Assembly (NCBI GenBank): GCA_001899175.1
Contig: MKVH01000003.1
Location: 245,735-309,734 of the forward strand
Direction: 5' to 3'
DNA from: Candidatus Kapaibacterium thiocyanatum
GTDB lineage: Bacteria; Bacteroidota; Ignavibacteria; Kapaibacteriales; Kapaibacteriaceae
DNA length: 64,000 nucleotides
The notes under the pieces are model-generated. The model ran no database searches and was not told the DNA's origin. It saw only the letters and a list, made by a program, of their open reading frames with translations. Every line of letters begins with the position of its first letter. Positions within the stretch are counted from its first letter, which is position 1. The translations under genes were made by a program, and so were the position numbers. Below, in pieces: positions 16,922 through 25,732 of this stretch.

Positions 16922-16970
16922 GTTACGACAGTTTGGCGATGCCGTAATGGTTCGGTTACCGTTGTGTTAC
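16922..16970 (-). promoter_or_regulatory. Candidate Pho-box-like operator: GTTAC repeats phased at 11 bases upstream of phoX
   Basis: On the plus strand GTTAC occurs at 16922-16926, 16955-16959 and 16966-16970, with the variant GTAAT at 16944-16948. Start-to-start distances are 22, 11 and 11 bases, so all lie on one 11-base register with one degenerate slot at 16933. PhoB and PhoP sites are direct repeats with this same 11-base period, and the gene downstream encodes a PhoX phosphatase. Binding by a Pho regulator is inferred from the layout. Confidence 0.5.
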
Positions 16971-17006
16971 TACGTGGATTACATCCGGATAACGCCAGGG
17001 CACCCC

Positions 17007-17556
17007 TCAGCTCGCCGGGTGTCCCAGGGCCTCCAGTACGTTCCGCACGGCCTTGCCGTCGGCAACGGTGATGATGGCGATCCGTCCGTCACGCGTACGG
17101 AGTTCGGTGCCGTCGCATACGTAGCTGAATTTGCGGCCGCGAAGGCGGGGACCCTTGAAGAGGTTGACCCTGTAGTCGAGGTGCGGGCCCGGCCTGCCGA
17201 ACTCTCGTTTGATATCGATCGGTCGTACGACGATGGATCCGATCTCGTCCCACCGGAACAGTTGGGCCGGTCCGCCCGTGCCGTCCGTGAAACGTACGTC
17301 GATGCCGACATCATTGATGATGAGCCATCATGGTGTAGCTGCGAAGCCGGGCGATAGCTATCCAGGCGAAGCCGCCGAACATGACAGACGGGAGCAGGAG
17401 CCCTATCGGATCCCCGTCCAGTGTAAGGAACCGGACGATGGAGATGGATATCGGCAGGAACGCGCATGCAAGAAGAACCTTGCTGGTCCGCGAGACATAT
17501 GCCTTCGGCAGGTGCTGTGTATATGAAAGGTGGACGGACCGAGATGTCGTCATCAT
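17007..17556 (-). pseudogene. PH-like membrane protein, second tandem copy, interrupted by a frameshift
   Basis: The first reading frame (17311-17556, 81 codons, start MMTTSRSVHLSY) encodes a short N-terminus with two hydrophobic segments and ends in TMMAHHQ then stop. A different frame continues without stops to 17007 and encodes INDVGIDVRFTDG, LFRWDEIGSIVV, GRKFSYVCDG and a final ALGHPAS. The whole parallels the intact upstream gene, which has GIDDDGVSVRF, FAWDEIERIAV and AGHPAA at the matching places. The C-terminal frame has no ATG, GTG or TTG near its beginning (a TGA stop sits just before it), so it cannot be a separate gene. Start overlaps the upstream stop (ATGA). Confidence 0.75.
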
Positions 17557-18053
17557 GCTGCCGGATGTCCGGCCTCACGGAAGGCCGCACGTACCGCTTC
17601 GCCGTTCTTCACCGTGATGACGATGGTCCTGCCGTTGCGCAGCGACAGCGCGACACCTTCCACGCCGTTCCATACGTAACCCGTCTTGCGGCCCCAGCCG
17701 TAGCGGATCCCCCAGCCGCCGAACTCGCCCAGCGGACTCACCTTCCGCACTGCGATGCGTTCTATTTCGTCCCATGCGAACCTTCGGGGGCGGCGATGGA
17801 AGGGACGGAAGCGAACGCTCACGCCGTCGTCGTCGATTCCCACCGTGAGCGTGGAGCGACCGAAGAGGAGCGACAGGAGCAGCGGCACGCTGACGGTCAC
17901 GAGCAGGACCGGCCACAACGGCCCACCGGAATCTTCACCCGAGACCAGGAGCATGACGTGGATGGCGGTTGGCACCAGGACCACCACGGCCATCACGACG
18001 TAGAAGAGGACCTTCATGCTCTTCGGGGCACGCTGCGTATCGGTATAGAACAT
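17553..18053 (-). CDS. PH-like (bacterial pleckstrin-homology type) membrane protein
   Basis: A 166-residue protein: a short basic N-terminus, two transmembrane helices (about residues 14-36 and 47-65) and a cytoplasmic domain with GIDDDGVSVRF, RRFAWDEIERIAV, GVALSLRNGRTIVITVKNG and AFREAGHPAA. The domain pattern (beta strands, then WDEI..I, ending in a helix after NG) is that of small bacterial PH-like proteins of unknown role. Its stop overlaps the start of a frameshifted paralogue. It diverges from the transporter gene at 18075 with only 21 bases between start codons. Confidence 0.7.
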   Translation of the reverse strand: MFYTDTQRAPKSMKVLFYVVMAVVVLVPTAIHVMLLVSGEDSGGPLWPVLLVTVSVPLLLSLLFGRSTLTVGIDDDGVSVRFRPFHRRPRRFAWDEIERIAVRKVSPLGEFGGWGIRYGWGRKTGYVWNGVEGVALSLRNGRTIVITVKNGEAVRAAFREAGHPAA

Positions 18054-18062
18054 TCCCCAAGA

Positions 18063-18070
18063 TAAGTTTG
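18063..18070 (+). promoter_or_regulatory. TAnnTTTG match immediately upstream of the transporter start codon
   Basis: TAAGTTTG is a perfect match and ends 4 bases before the ATG at 18075. If used, transcription would begin at or near the start codon, giving a leaderless message. It lies in the 21-base gap between divergent genes. No -33 TTG is apparent. Confidence 0.3.
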
Positions 18071-18074
18071 CATC

Positions 18075-19400
18075 ATGAGCAGCACAACGTCGGAACCTTC
18101 CCTGACCACGTCGACGATTCTCCGTTTCTGGATACCACTATGCGCGACGTGGCTCATGATGGCCGTCGAGAGCCCCATCCTTACGTCCGTCATCGCACGC
18201 CTGGACGTTCCGATGTACAATCTCGCTGCCTATGGCGTGGCCGTCGCCCTGGCCATGTTCATCGAGGCGCCGGTCATCATGCTGCTGAGTACGTCCGTCG
18301 CTCTCGCGAAGGACCGTCTGGCCGTCGAGGCGTTGCGTGCATTCACGCGCCGTATCAACATCATCGTCACCGTGGGCATGATCGTCGTCTGCATTCCTCC
18401 GGTCTACGATCTGATCGTCCATCAGGTCATCCGGATTCCCGACGAAGTCAGCAGGCTGATGTACCGGGGTCTCGTCTGCATGATTCCGTGGCCGGCCGCC
18501 ATCGGCTATCGCCGGTTCTATCAGGGTCTGCTGATACGCAACGGCTTCACGCGACGGGTGGCCTACGGAACCGTCGTACGACTGTTCACGATGGCCTTCT
18601 CGGCGTCGGTCCTCGTGCTGTTCTCTCCTTTCGATGGCGTCGTCATCGGTACGGTCAGCCTCACGAGCGGTGTGATCCTCGAAGCCTGGGCCACACGCTG
18701 GATGGCGCGCAGTACGCTGAGGGCGCTGCGCAGGCAGGACCCGGCGGCATGCGCTCCGCCACCCACGACGCGGGACATCCTGCGCTTCTACATGCCCCTG
18801 GCCCTTACGTCCATCGTGGGCTTCGTCGTGACACCGATGCTCGCCTTCTTCATGGGCCGGGCACGCCTTCCCGTGGAATCCCTGGCCGTTCTGCCCGTCG
18901 TCGACTCCTTCGTCTTCCTCTTCCGTTCCTTCGGCTTCTCCTATCAGGAAGTGGGCATCGCCCTCCTCGGCGAGGGGAACAGGCACTATACGGCCATCCG
19001 CAAGGTGGGCGTGATGATCATCGTGGGGACGACGGTGGCCCTCGGGCTCGTGGCGTTCACGCCCCTGAGCGAGGTCATCTATGCGGGCGTCTACGGCCTC
19101 AAGCCGGAGCTGGCCGACTTCGCGGTGGAGCCGACGATGATTCTCATCCTCCTGCCCATGCTGTCCGTGCTGTATTCCCTGCAGCGGGCCGTCCTCATCA
19201 CCGCGCGGCGTAACGTCGCCGTCACCTGGAGTACCATCACGGAGGTGAGCTGCATCGCGGCCACCATGATCCTCACGTTGTGGCTGTTCGATCTGCCCGG
19301 TGCCATGGCCGCGGCCCTGGCCATGGTGGTGGGGCGTGTGATCGCCAACATCTATCTCCGGCGTGAAGTGAGCAAGGCGCTCAAAATGACGCCGCGGTGA
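18075..19400 (+). CDS. Polytopic membrane protein resembling ANKH/MATE-type transporters
   Basis: A 441-residue inner-membrane protein with about 12 hydrophobic segments and no soluble domain. The start (TSTILRFWIPLCATWLMMAVESPILTSVIARL) and the block YNLAAYGVAVALAMFIEAPVIMLLSTSVALAKD recall the progressive-ankylosis (ANKH) relatives of the MATE/MVF superfamily, which carry polyanions such as pyrophosphate or citrate in animals. A duplicated half at DILRFYMPLALTSIVGFVVTPMLAFFMGRA supports the internal two-fold repeat seen in that superfamily. Substrate unknown. Followed 70 bases later by an ABC ATPase gene on the same strand. Confidence 0.72.
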   Translation: MSSTTSEPSLTTSTILRFWIPLCATWLMMAVESPILTSVIARLDVPMYNLAAYGVAVALAMFIEAPVIMLLSTSVALAKDRLAVEALRAFTRRINIIVTVGMIVVCIPPVYDLIVHQVIRIPDEVSRLMYRGLVCMIPWPAAIGYRRFYQGLLIRNGFTRRVAYGTVVRLFTMAFSASVLVLFSPFDGVVIGTVSLTSGVILEAWATRWMARSTLRALRRQDPAACAPPPTTRDILRFYMPLALTSIVGFVVTPMLAFFMGRARLPVESLAVLPVVDSFVFLFRSFGFSYQEVGIALLGEGNRHYTAIRKVGVMIIVGTTVALGLVAFTPLSEVIYAGVYGLKPELADFAVEPTMILILLPMLSVLYSLQRAVLITARRNVAVTWSTITEVSCIAATMILTLWLFDLPGAMAAALAMVVGRVIANIYLRREVSKALKMTPR

Positions 19401-19470
19401 TGCGCTGTCCGTCACCGGATTCGTATTTTCCGGACTCGACAGACTTCTTCCATTTGCTCCCCGAGAGTCC

Positions 19471-21261
19471 ATGACGCCGTTGCTGGAAGTCAAGAACCTG
19501 GTGACCGAATTCCGGTCCGATATCTACAACGTCAAGGCCGTGAACGACGTCAGCTTCACGGTCCACAAGGGACGCACCCTCGGCATCGTCGGTGAGTCGG
19601 GGTCCGGAAAGTCCGTCACCAGCCTTTCGGTGATGCGTCTCGTTCCGGATCCTCCGGGACGGATCACGGGAGGCCAGGTGCTGTTCCATGAACAGCATGG
19701 AGTGAAGGACCTGCTGAAGATTCCGGAAGACGAGATGCGCGGCTATCGCGGCAACCGCATCGCCATGATCTTCCAGGAGCCGATGACGTCGCTCAACCCC
19801 GTCTTCACCTGTGGCGACCAGATCATCGAGGCCATCCGCCTGCATCAGCACGTGAGCAAGGACGAAGCCGCCGCACGTACCCTTCAGCTCCTCAAGGAAG
19901 TGCAGTTGCCCCGACCAGAATCGATGATGAAGAGTTACCCTCATCAACTGTCGGGCGGACAGAAGCAGCGTGTGATGATCGCCATGGCCATGTCCTGCAA
20001 TCCGTCCCTGCTGATCGCCGACGAACCCACGACGGCACTCGACGTCACGGTCCAGGCCACGATCCTCGACCTCATGCGCGACCTTCAGAAGCGCCACGAC
20101 ATGTCCATGATGTTCATCACGCACGATCTCGGCGTCATCGCCGAAATCGCCGACGACGTCATCGTGATGTACAAGGGCCGCATCGTCGAAACGGGATCCG
20201 TGCAGCAGATCTTCGAGGATCCGCAGCATCCGTATACGAAGGGTCTGCTGGCCTGCCGTCCACGACTCGACAAGAAGCTCAAGATCCTTCCGACCGTCCG
20301 CGATTTCATGGACGAAACGGCCGATGGCATCATCACCGAGCGGTCGCACGAAACGGTCGACGCCCGTGTACACGACCTCGAATTCTCACGTGCCGAAATC
20401 GACGCGCGCAATGCATCGCTGGCCGCGACGCGGCCGCTGCTCGACGTCAAGAACCTCGAAGTGCACTTCCCGATCAAGTCCGGCCTCTTCGGCAAGACGA
20501 CGGGCTACGTCAAGGCCGTCGACGGCATCACGTTCGACGTCAAGCCCGGTGAAACGCTCGGTCTGGTAGGCGAGTCGGGTTGCGGCAAGACGACGACGGG
20601 ACGTGCCGTCCTGCGCCTCGTCGAGCCGACCGGTGGAGACGTGATGTTCGACGGACACAACGTCCGCGCTCTGTCCGGCTCCGACCTGAAGACCATGCGC
20701 AGGGACTTCCAGATCATCTTCCAGGATCCCTATTCGTCGCTGAATCCGCGTCTGAGCGTCGGCAGCGCCATCATGGAAGTGTTGTCCGTCCACGGCATCG
20801 GCGCCAACGACAGGGAGCGCAAGGAACAGGTCCAGTACCTCCTCGACAAGGTCAACCTGTTGCCTCGGCACTTCAACAACTATCCGCACGAATTCTCCGG
20901 CGGCCAGCGTCAGCGTATCTGTATCGCCCGCGCCCTGGCGCTGAAGCCCAAGCTCCTGATCTGCGACGAATCCGTGAGCGCCCTCGACGTATCGGTCCAG
21001 GCCCAGGTGCTCAACCTGCTGGTCCAGTTGCGCGACGAGTTCAAGCTCACCTATATCTTCATCTCCCACGACCTCAGCGTCGTGAAGTTCATCTCCGACC
21101 GTATCGCCGTGATGAATGCGGGCAAGATCGTGGAAACGGGCACGGCGCAGAGCATCTATGCCGCACCGGAGCAGGATTATACGCGACGGCTCATCTCCGC
21201 CATTCCGCTCGGTACCGTCGACGTGATCAAGCGTCGTATGGCCGACCGATCCGCGGCCTGA
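19471..21261 (+). CDS. Duplicated oligopeptide-type ABC transporter ATP-binding protein
   Basis: A 596-residue cytoplasmic ATPase holding two complete nucleotide-binding domains, as in DppD-DppF fusions (GsiA/YejF type) that energise peptide or nickel uptake. Domain 1 has GESGSGKS at 41-48, [12 protein letters not shown] and [14 protein letters not shown]; domain 2 has GESGCGKT at about 367-374, [15 protein letters not shown] and [14 protein letters not shown]. Each is followed by the family's C-terminal oligopeptide-binding extension (QHPYTKGLL and [12 protein letters not shown]). The usual permeases and substrate-binding protein are absent from the neighbourhood, so partners are encoded elsewhere. 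The next ATPase gene starts 11 bases downstream. Confidence 0.93.
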   Translation: MTPLLEVKNLVTEFRSDIYNVKAVNDVSFTVHKGRTLGIVGESGSGKSVTSLSVMRLVPDPPGRITGGQVLFHEQHGVKDLLKIPEDEMRGYRGNRIAMIFQEPMTSLNPVFTCGDQIIEAIRLHQHVSKDEAAARTLQLLKEVQLPRPESMMKSYPHQLSGGQKQRVMIAMAMSCNPSLLIADEPTTALDVTVQATILDLMRDLQKRHDMSMMFITHDLGVIAEIADDVIVMYKGRIVETGSVQQIFEDPQHPYTKGLLACRPRLDKKLKILPTVRDFMDETADGIITERSHETVDARVHDLEFSRAEIDARNASLAATRPLLDVKNLEVHFPIKSGLFGKTTGYVKAVDGITFDVKPGETLGLVGESGCGKTTTGRAVLRLVEPTGGDVMFDGHNVRALSGSDLKTMRRDFQIIFQDPYSSLNPRLSVGSAIMEVLSVHGIGANDRERKEQVQYLLDKVNLLPRHFNNYPHEFSGGQRQRICIARALALKPKLLICDESVSALDVSVQAQVLNLLVQLRDEFKLTYIFISHDLSVVKFISDRIAVMNAGKIVETGTAQSIYAAPEQDYTRRLISAIPLGTVDVIKRRMADRSAA

Positions 21262-21272
21262 CGGGCGATCCC

Positions 21273-22046
21273 ATGATCCAGATACAAGGTCTTACGAAAT
21301 CCTTCGGTCCCAAGGCCGTACTCCGGGGTGTCGATCTCACGATTCCGTCCGGCAAGACGACGTGCATCATCGGCAGGTCGGGTTGCGGCAAGAGCGTCCT
21401 GCTCAAACACATCGTGGGCCTGCTTCGTCCCGATGCCGGTACCGTCGTACTCGACGGTACGGACATCCGCGACCTTAGTCCGGAACAGATCTTCGACATG
21501 CGCCGCCGCATCGGCTACGTCTTCCAGGGCGCGGCGCTCTTCGACTCCCTGTCGGTCTTCGACAACGTCGTCATCAGCCTCGTCGAGCATGGTGAACGGG
21601 ATACGTCCCTGCTCGACAGCGAGGCCCGGCGCGTCCTGTCGGCCGTCGGTCTCCTGCCGGATCTCTCCGAGTCCGGTTCACAGGGCTACGAGAAGGAATA
21701 CGGCATCCTGCGCGACAAGAAGCCGAGCGATCTGTCCGGCGGTATGAGGAAGCGCGTCGGCGTGGCACGGGCCCTGGTGGGAAGTCCGGCCTATATCTTC
21801 TACGACGAACCCACGACGGGACTCGATCCCATCACGTCGCAGCAGATCGACGATCTCGTCGGCGATCTCGCAGGCAAACTGCATGTGACATCCGTGGTTA
21901 TCACCCACGATATGTTCTCCGTGTTCAACATCGCCGATCACGTGGTGATGCTCGAAGGCGGCAAGGTGCAATATGAAGGAACGGTGGACGGTCTGAAGGC
22001 GTCCCGCGACCCCGTCGTGGTCGACTTCCTTGCACGATATGTGTAA
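21273..22046 (+). CDS. MlaF-like ABC transporter ATP-binding protein
   Basis: A 257-residue ATPase with Walker A GRSGCGKS (about 34-41), Q-loop YVFQGAALFDSLSVFDNV, the signature LSGGMRKRVGVARAL near residue 153 and Walker B YIFYDEPTTGLDP. The GGM(R/K)KR form of the signature and GAALFDS are characteristic of Mla/Mce ATPases that drive phospholipid movement between the inner and outer membranes. Neither an MlaE permease nor an MCE protein is adjacent. The ATG 11 bases after the preceding gene was chosen over a longer frame that would overlap it. Confidence 0.85.
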   Translation: MIQIQGLTKSFGPKAVLRGVDLTIPSGKTTCIIGRSGCGKSVLLKHIVGLLRPDAGTVVLDGTDIRDLSPEQIFDMRRRIGYVFQGAALFDSLSVFDNVVISLVEHGERDTSLLDSEARRVLSAVGLLPDLSESGSQGYEKEYGILRDKKPSDLSGGMRKRVGVARALVGSPAYIFYDEPTTGLDPITSQQIDDLVGDLAGKLHVTSVVITHDMFSVFNIADHVVMLEGGKVQYEGTVDGLKASRDPVVVDFLARYV

Positions 22047-22102
22047 CTATAGCGTCCATGTTCGCCTCCTTGCAGGTACTTCCGACTTCCAGATCCAAGA
22101 CC

Positions 22103-25100
22103 ATGTCCCAATTCATTGACCGCATCCGGTCGTCGTGCCGTGGCGTCATAGTATCGTTAGTCCTTGCCCTGATTGGGGTTGCCACCGCTGCAGCCCAGGT
22201 GAACGTTACACTCGTCCCTTTTCCCGATGGCTCCACGGTCGATGCCATCTCCGCATTCCCCACGGTCATCGCCAAGATCCGCGTCCGCCAGGGCAGCACG
22301 CCGCTGTCACTGAAGACCCGTGACGTCGTCATCCGTGAGGGCCGCGATGCCGTGATGCCCACGACGGTTGCCGACGAGGGTGGCGGAGTGCATCGTGTGG
22401 AGTGGCTGTGGAATTCGACGTTCCGTCCCATCATCTACGTGACGAAGGACGGCGAGATGGGCAGTGTCTCTCCGACCGTGGCGGCGACATCGTACGGGCT
22501 GTTCCTGCGGGACAGTGCGGGACGGAATCTTCCCAACCAGATCATCTTCGGTCATGTCGAGCCCGGCAACGAAGTACTGCTCAAGCTGAAGCTCGTGGCC
22601 CTGTTCGTACCCAAGGATGCGAAGGGCAACGAAATCCCCGTGAAGCTCGATTCGATAAAGACGCGCACGGACAATTTCCGGATCGTATGGAGAGGCCATC
22701 CCGTAGCCGGTACGGAACCGCCGCCGCGGATGATCATGTCCCCGTGGGACTATCGCTACGATCTCATCTTCGCTCCGAAGACCAGCGACCCGGTCGTCGA
22801 TCTGCTGACCATCTACTACAACGGTGGTCAGATGAAGAGCATCCTCCTGACCGCCAACCGTCCGCCATACGAACGCACCAAGCTCCTCACCGTGACCCAT
22901 CCGAACGGTGGTGAACAGTTCACGCCGTGTCAGCTCGTCGACATCACGTGGAAGGGCGCCATGAAGGGTTTCCTCTCCACGGTGGAGTACACGACGGATG
23001 ACGGCAGGACATGGAATGCCATCGACTCCACGCTCGACTCCACGCTCGTATGGAAGGTGCCTACCGTTCTCAGCGACAAGGCCCGTATCCGCGTGCTGCA
23101 GAAGTTCCAGTCCAATGACGAGATGTGGCTCTACGGCGACACCGTGGCCGTATCGAACATCGCCTTCAATCACGATGGCAGCAGACTGCTGAGTGCGCAC
23201 GTCAACGGAACGATCTACGAATGGAATGTCCAGACCGGCCAGCGCATCGGGACCTACAAGGCTTCGATGACGGGTGCGCAGCAGAGCATCACGGGACTCG
23301 CCTACGTCGGTACGACGCGTTCCTTCGTCGCGTCGCTGAACAGGCCGACCTCGACGGATCAGTTGCTCCGCTTCGATGCGGGGCAGGAAGCGCCCGTGCT
23401 CTCGGTGGATCTGCCGGGCGGCGCCCGTGCACGCGACATCGGCTGCGATCCTTCCGGAACGGGCATCTACGTCATCCCCGTGCTGGCGGCCCGTATCCTC
23501 GTCTACGACGCAGCTACGCTCGGTGAGCTGCCCCCGCTGAATCTCAACGCTCCGATCACGGCAGGCGGCGTACGCGGAGGCTATCTCGACCTCATGCTGA
23601 TGAACGGTGACCTCGTACGGCTCACCATCCCCGGCGGTACCCAACAATCACGCATCAACACGGGCTTCGCCGACGATCGCTTCTCCATCATCACCAAGCT
23701 CAGCGTGTCGCAGTCGGGACGCTTCGCCGGCCTCGGAGGAGAGACGGCGGCACCCGGATCCGTACCGCGTGACCAGATGACCTACGTCTACGACATGACG
23801 AGGCCGGCCATCGCACGGATGTTCTACCGTGAAGTGGGATCGAGCATTTCCGGTCTGTCCTTCAGCGCCAACGACGGATATCTGGCCATGGGCTTCGGCC
23901 TCTCTCCGAAGTTCCTCGTCTACGACAACGCGGCCGATACGACCGTCGATCAGATCAGCGATGGACATTCGGAGCAGGTCACGGACATGGAATTCAGTCC
24001 GGACGGCAAGACCCTCGTCACGAGCTCCATGGACCGTACCAGGAACCTGCTGCGCCGATCCTTCATCACTCCCGAAGACGACGTCTCCGATACGACCTTC
24101 AGTATCGTTCCCATCCGCCTCGACATCAAGCCCATCGTGATCCGCCGGCAACTCATCGGTACGTCGCGTGACACGGTCGTGACCGCCAACGTCTGCAACG
24201 TCAGTGGCGTGCCCCTCGTCGTGGAATGGGCGCAAATGGACAGGAAGGTCTGGGTTTCGCTGGTCGATGCGATCGATGGCGATACGATCCAGCCCGGCGA
24301 GTGCTTCCGTCTGAAGCTGCGCTCCGCGCCCCTCGACACCGGACTGCTCGTCGATACGCTACGTATCACGTGGTGCGGTACCACGGCGGCGATACCGATC
24401 GAGCTGCAGTCGCTGAATCGCGATCTGTCCATCCTTGCCGACATGGCAGACTTCGGTGACGTATGCGTAGGCCAGGGCAAGACGCGCACGCTGGCGATGA
24501 TCCGCAACAACGACCCGGAACCGGTCACGATCAACACGATCTTCATGGAGCAGGGACTGCAGTCGCAGTTCCGCATCGTGCAGGCCATCCAGGACAGTGT
24601 GATTCCGGCGGGAGGCACGCTCGAAGTGGAAGTGGAATTCCGTCCGCGCCGCAGCGGTTACGATACGAGCAACATCGTCATCCAGTATGCCGGACAGAAG
24701 AACGTCCAGGCCCTCTCCCGCGTGACGGGCCGTGGCTCGGGTGCGGACATCCAGATATCGCACACCGTGCTGCCCTTCATTCCCGAAATCACCGAGCGTG
24801 AAATCGTCCTCACCAACAGGTCGGACAATCCGGTCGTCATCACGTCGGCATCGGTCATGACCGGTGAGCCGTTCACGGTGCTCACGAATCTGCCCCTGAC
24901 CATACCGTCGCACGATTCCGTGCGTCTGCGTATCAGGTACGACGGCGGCGCGGTGAGCAAGCAAGCGGCCGTCGGGCTGTCGTTCGATCCGTGTGCATCC
25001 ATCTCGGAATGCAAGCTCGCCCTGTATTCGTCCACCACGTCGTTGCGCATGCCCATCGTTTCGGCCGACCCGCGTGGCGACGCCGAAATACCCATCGAGG

Positions 25101-25720
25101 CAACCTTCGTCGAGAACTGGAGCTATAAGGGTGAACGGTTCCTGGAAGGTGCCTTCACGGTCAATCCGCGTCTCTTCCTCGCACGGGAGATCACCGTCCC
25201 GAACGGTTCCGCGGAGATACTATCGCAGGATATCATCGACGGCAGGCGTCTCGTACGCTTCCGTATCACGAGCGACTTCTCGGCCAATGGAGAGATCGCC
25301 CGCCTGAAGGGCTGGGCGGGGCTGGCGGAAGTCGACAGCTCGTTCCTCGTCTTCGATACGACGCAGGTCGACTTCGGTTCGGCCGTCACGGTGAACTACG
25401 TCGATGGTCTGCTGCGCATCCTCAATCCGGATCCGACGCGACGTATCATCGACAGGTCCGTTGCCGCGATCACGGGCATCGCCCCGAATCCCGTGGGGAG
25501 TACGGCCAGCGTGGACCTTTCCATGCCGGCAGCCGGGACGGTGACCATGCGCTGTATCGACCGGTACGGTAACGACGTCGTGGAGGCACGGACGTTCGAC
25601 GCGCCGGCCGGTACGTCGAAGCACGGTCTGGACGTCGGTGCCGTCGCACCCGGCGTCTATCACGTGGTAGTGATGCACGACGGCCATACCACTTCCTATC
25701 CCTTTGTCGTCCTCCATTAA
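22103..25720 (+). CDS. Large secreted protein with WD40-like propeller, Ig-like repeats and T9SS sorting domain
   Basis: A 1205-residue exported protein. ATG 22103 was chosen because it gives a normal signal peptide (RGVIVSLVLALIGVATAAA); ATG 22058 adds 15 residues. After an Ig-like N-terminal part comes a segment with VTHPNGGEQFTPCQ, then WD40-like repeats: SNIAFNHDGSRLLSAHVNG, GLSFSANDGYLAMGF and VTDMEFSPDGKTLVTSSMD. Several beta-sandwich repeats of the ASPM-SPD-2-Hydin/choice-of-anchor type follow (DFGDVCVGQGKTRTLAM and VEFRPRRSGY). The last ~80 residues (ITGIAPNPVGSTASVDL ... PFVVLH) are a type IX sorting domain. Role probably structural or binding at the cell surface; no enzymatic motif seen. 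Confidence 0.85.
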   Translation: MSQFIDRIRSSCRGVIVSLVLALIGVATAAAQVNVTLVPFPDGSTVDAISAFPTVIAKIRVRQGSTPLSLKTRDVVIREGRDAVMPTTVADEGGGVHRVEWLWNSTFRPIIYVTKDGEMGSVSPTVAATSYGLFLRDSAGRNLPNQIIFGHVEPGNEVLLKLKLVALFVPKDAKGNEIPVKLDSIKTRTDNFRIVWRGHPVAGTEPPPRMIMSPWDYRYDLIFAPKTSDPVVDLLTIYYNGGQMKSILLTANRPPYERTKLLTVTHPNGGEQFTPCQLVDITWKGAMKGFLSTVEYTTDDGRTWNAIDSTLDSTLVWKVPTVLSDKARIRVLQKFQSNDEMWLYGDTVAVSNIAFNHDGSRLLSAHVNGTIYEWNVQTGQRIGTYKASMTGAQQSITGLAYVGTTRSFVASLNRPTSTDQLLRFDAGQEAPVLSVDLPGGARARDIGCDPSGTGIYVIPVLAARILVYDAATLGELPPLNLNAPITAGGVRGGYLDLMLMNGDLVRLTIPGGTQQSRINTGFADDRFSIITKLSVSQSGRFAGLGGETAAPGSVPRDQMTYVYDMTRPAIARMFYREVGSSISGLSFSANDGYLAMGFGLSPKFLVYDNAADTTVDQISDGHSEQVTDMEFSPDGKTLVTSSMDRTRNLLRRSFITPEDDVSDTTFSIVPIRLDIKPIVIRRQLIGTSRDTVVTANVCNVSGVPLVVEWAQMDRKVWVSLVDAIDGDTIQPGECFRLKLRSAPLDTGLLVDTLRITWCGTTAAIPIELQSLNRDLSILADMADFGDVCVGQGKTRTLAMIRNNDPEPVTINTIFMEQGLQSQFRIVQAIQDSVIPAGGTLEVEVEFRPRRSGYDTSNIVIQYAGQKNVQALSRVTGRGSGADIQISHTVLPFIPEITEREIVLTNRSDNPVVITSASVMTGEPFTVLTNLPLTIPSHDSVRLRIRYDGGAVSKQAAVGLSFDPCASISECKLALYSSTTSLRMPIVSADPRGDAEIPIEATFVENWSYKGERFLEGAFTVNPRLFLAREITVPNGSAEILSQDIIDGRRLVRFRITSDFSANGEIARLKGWAGLAEVDSSFLVFDTTQVDFGSAVTVNYVDGLLRILNPDPTRRIIDRSVAAITGIAPNPVGSTASVDLSMPAAGTVTMRCIDRYGNDVVEARTFDAPAGTSKHGLDVGAVAPGVYHVVVMHDGHTTSYPFVVLH

Positions 25721-25732
25721 TCGCCGCATACA

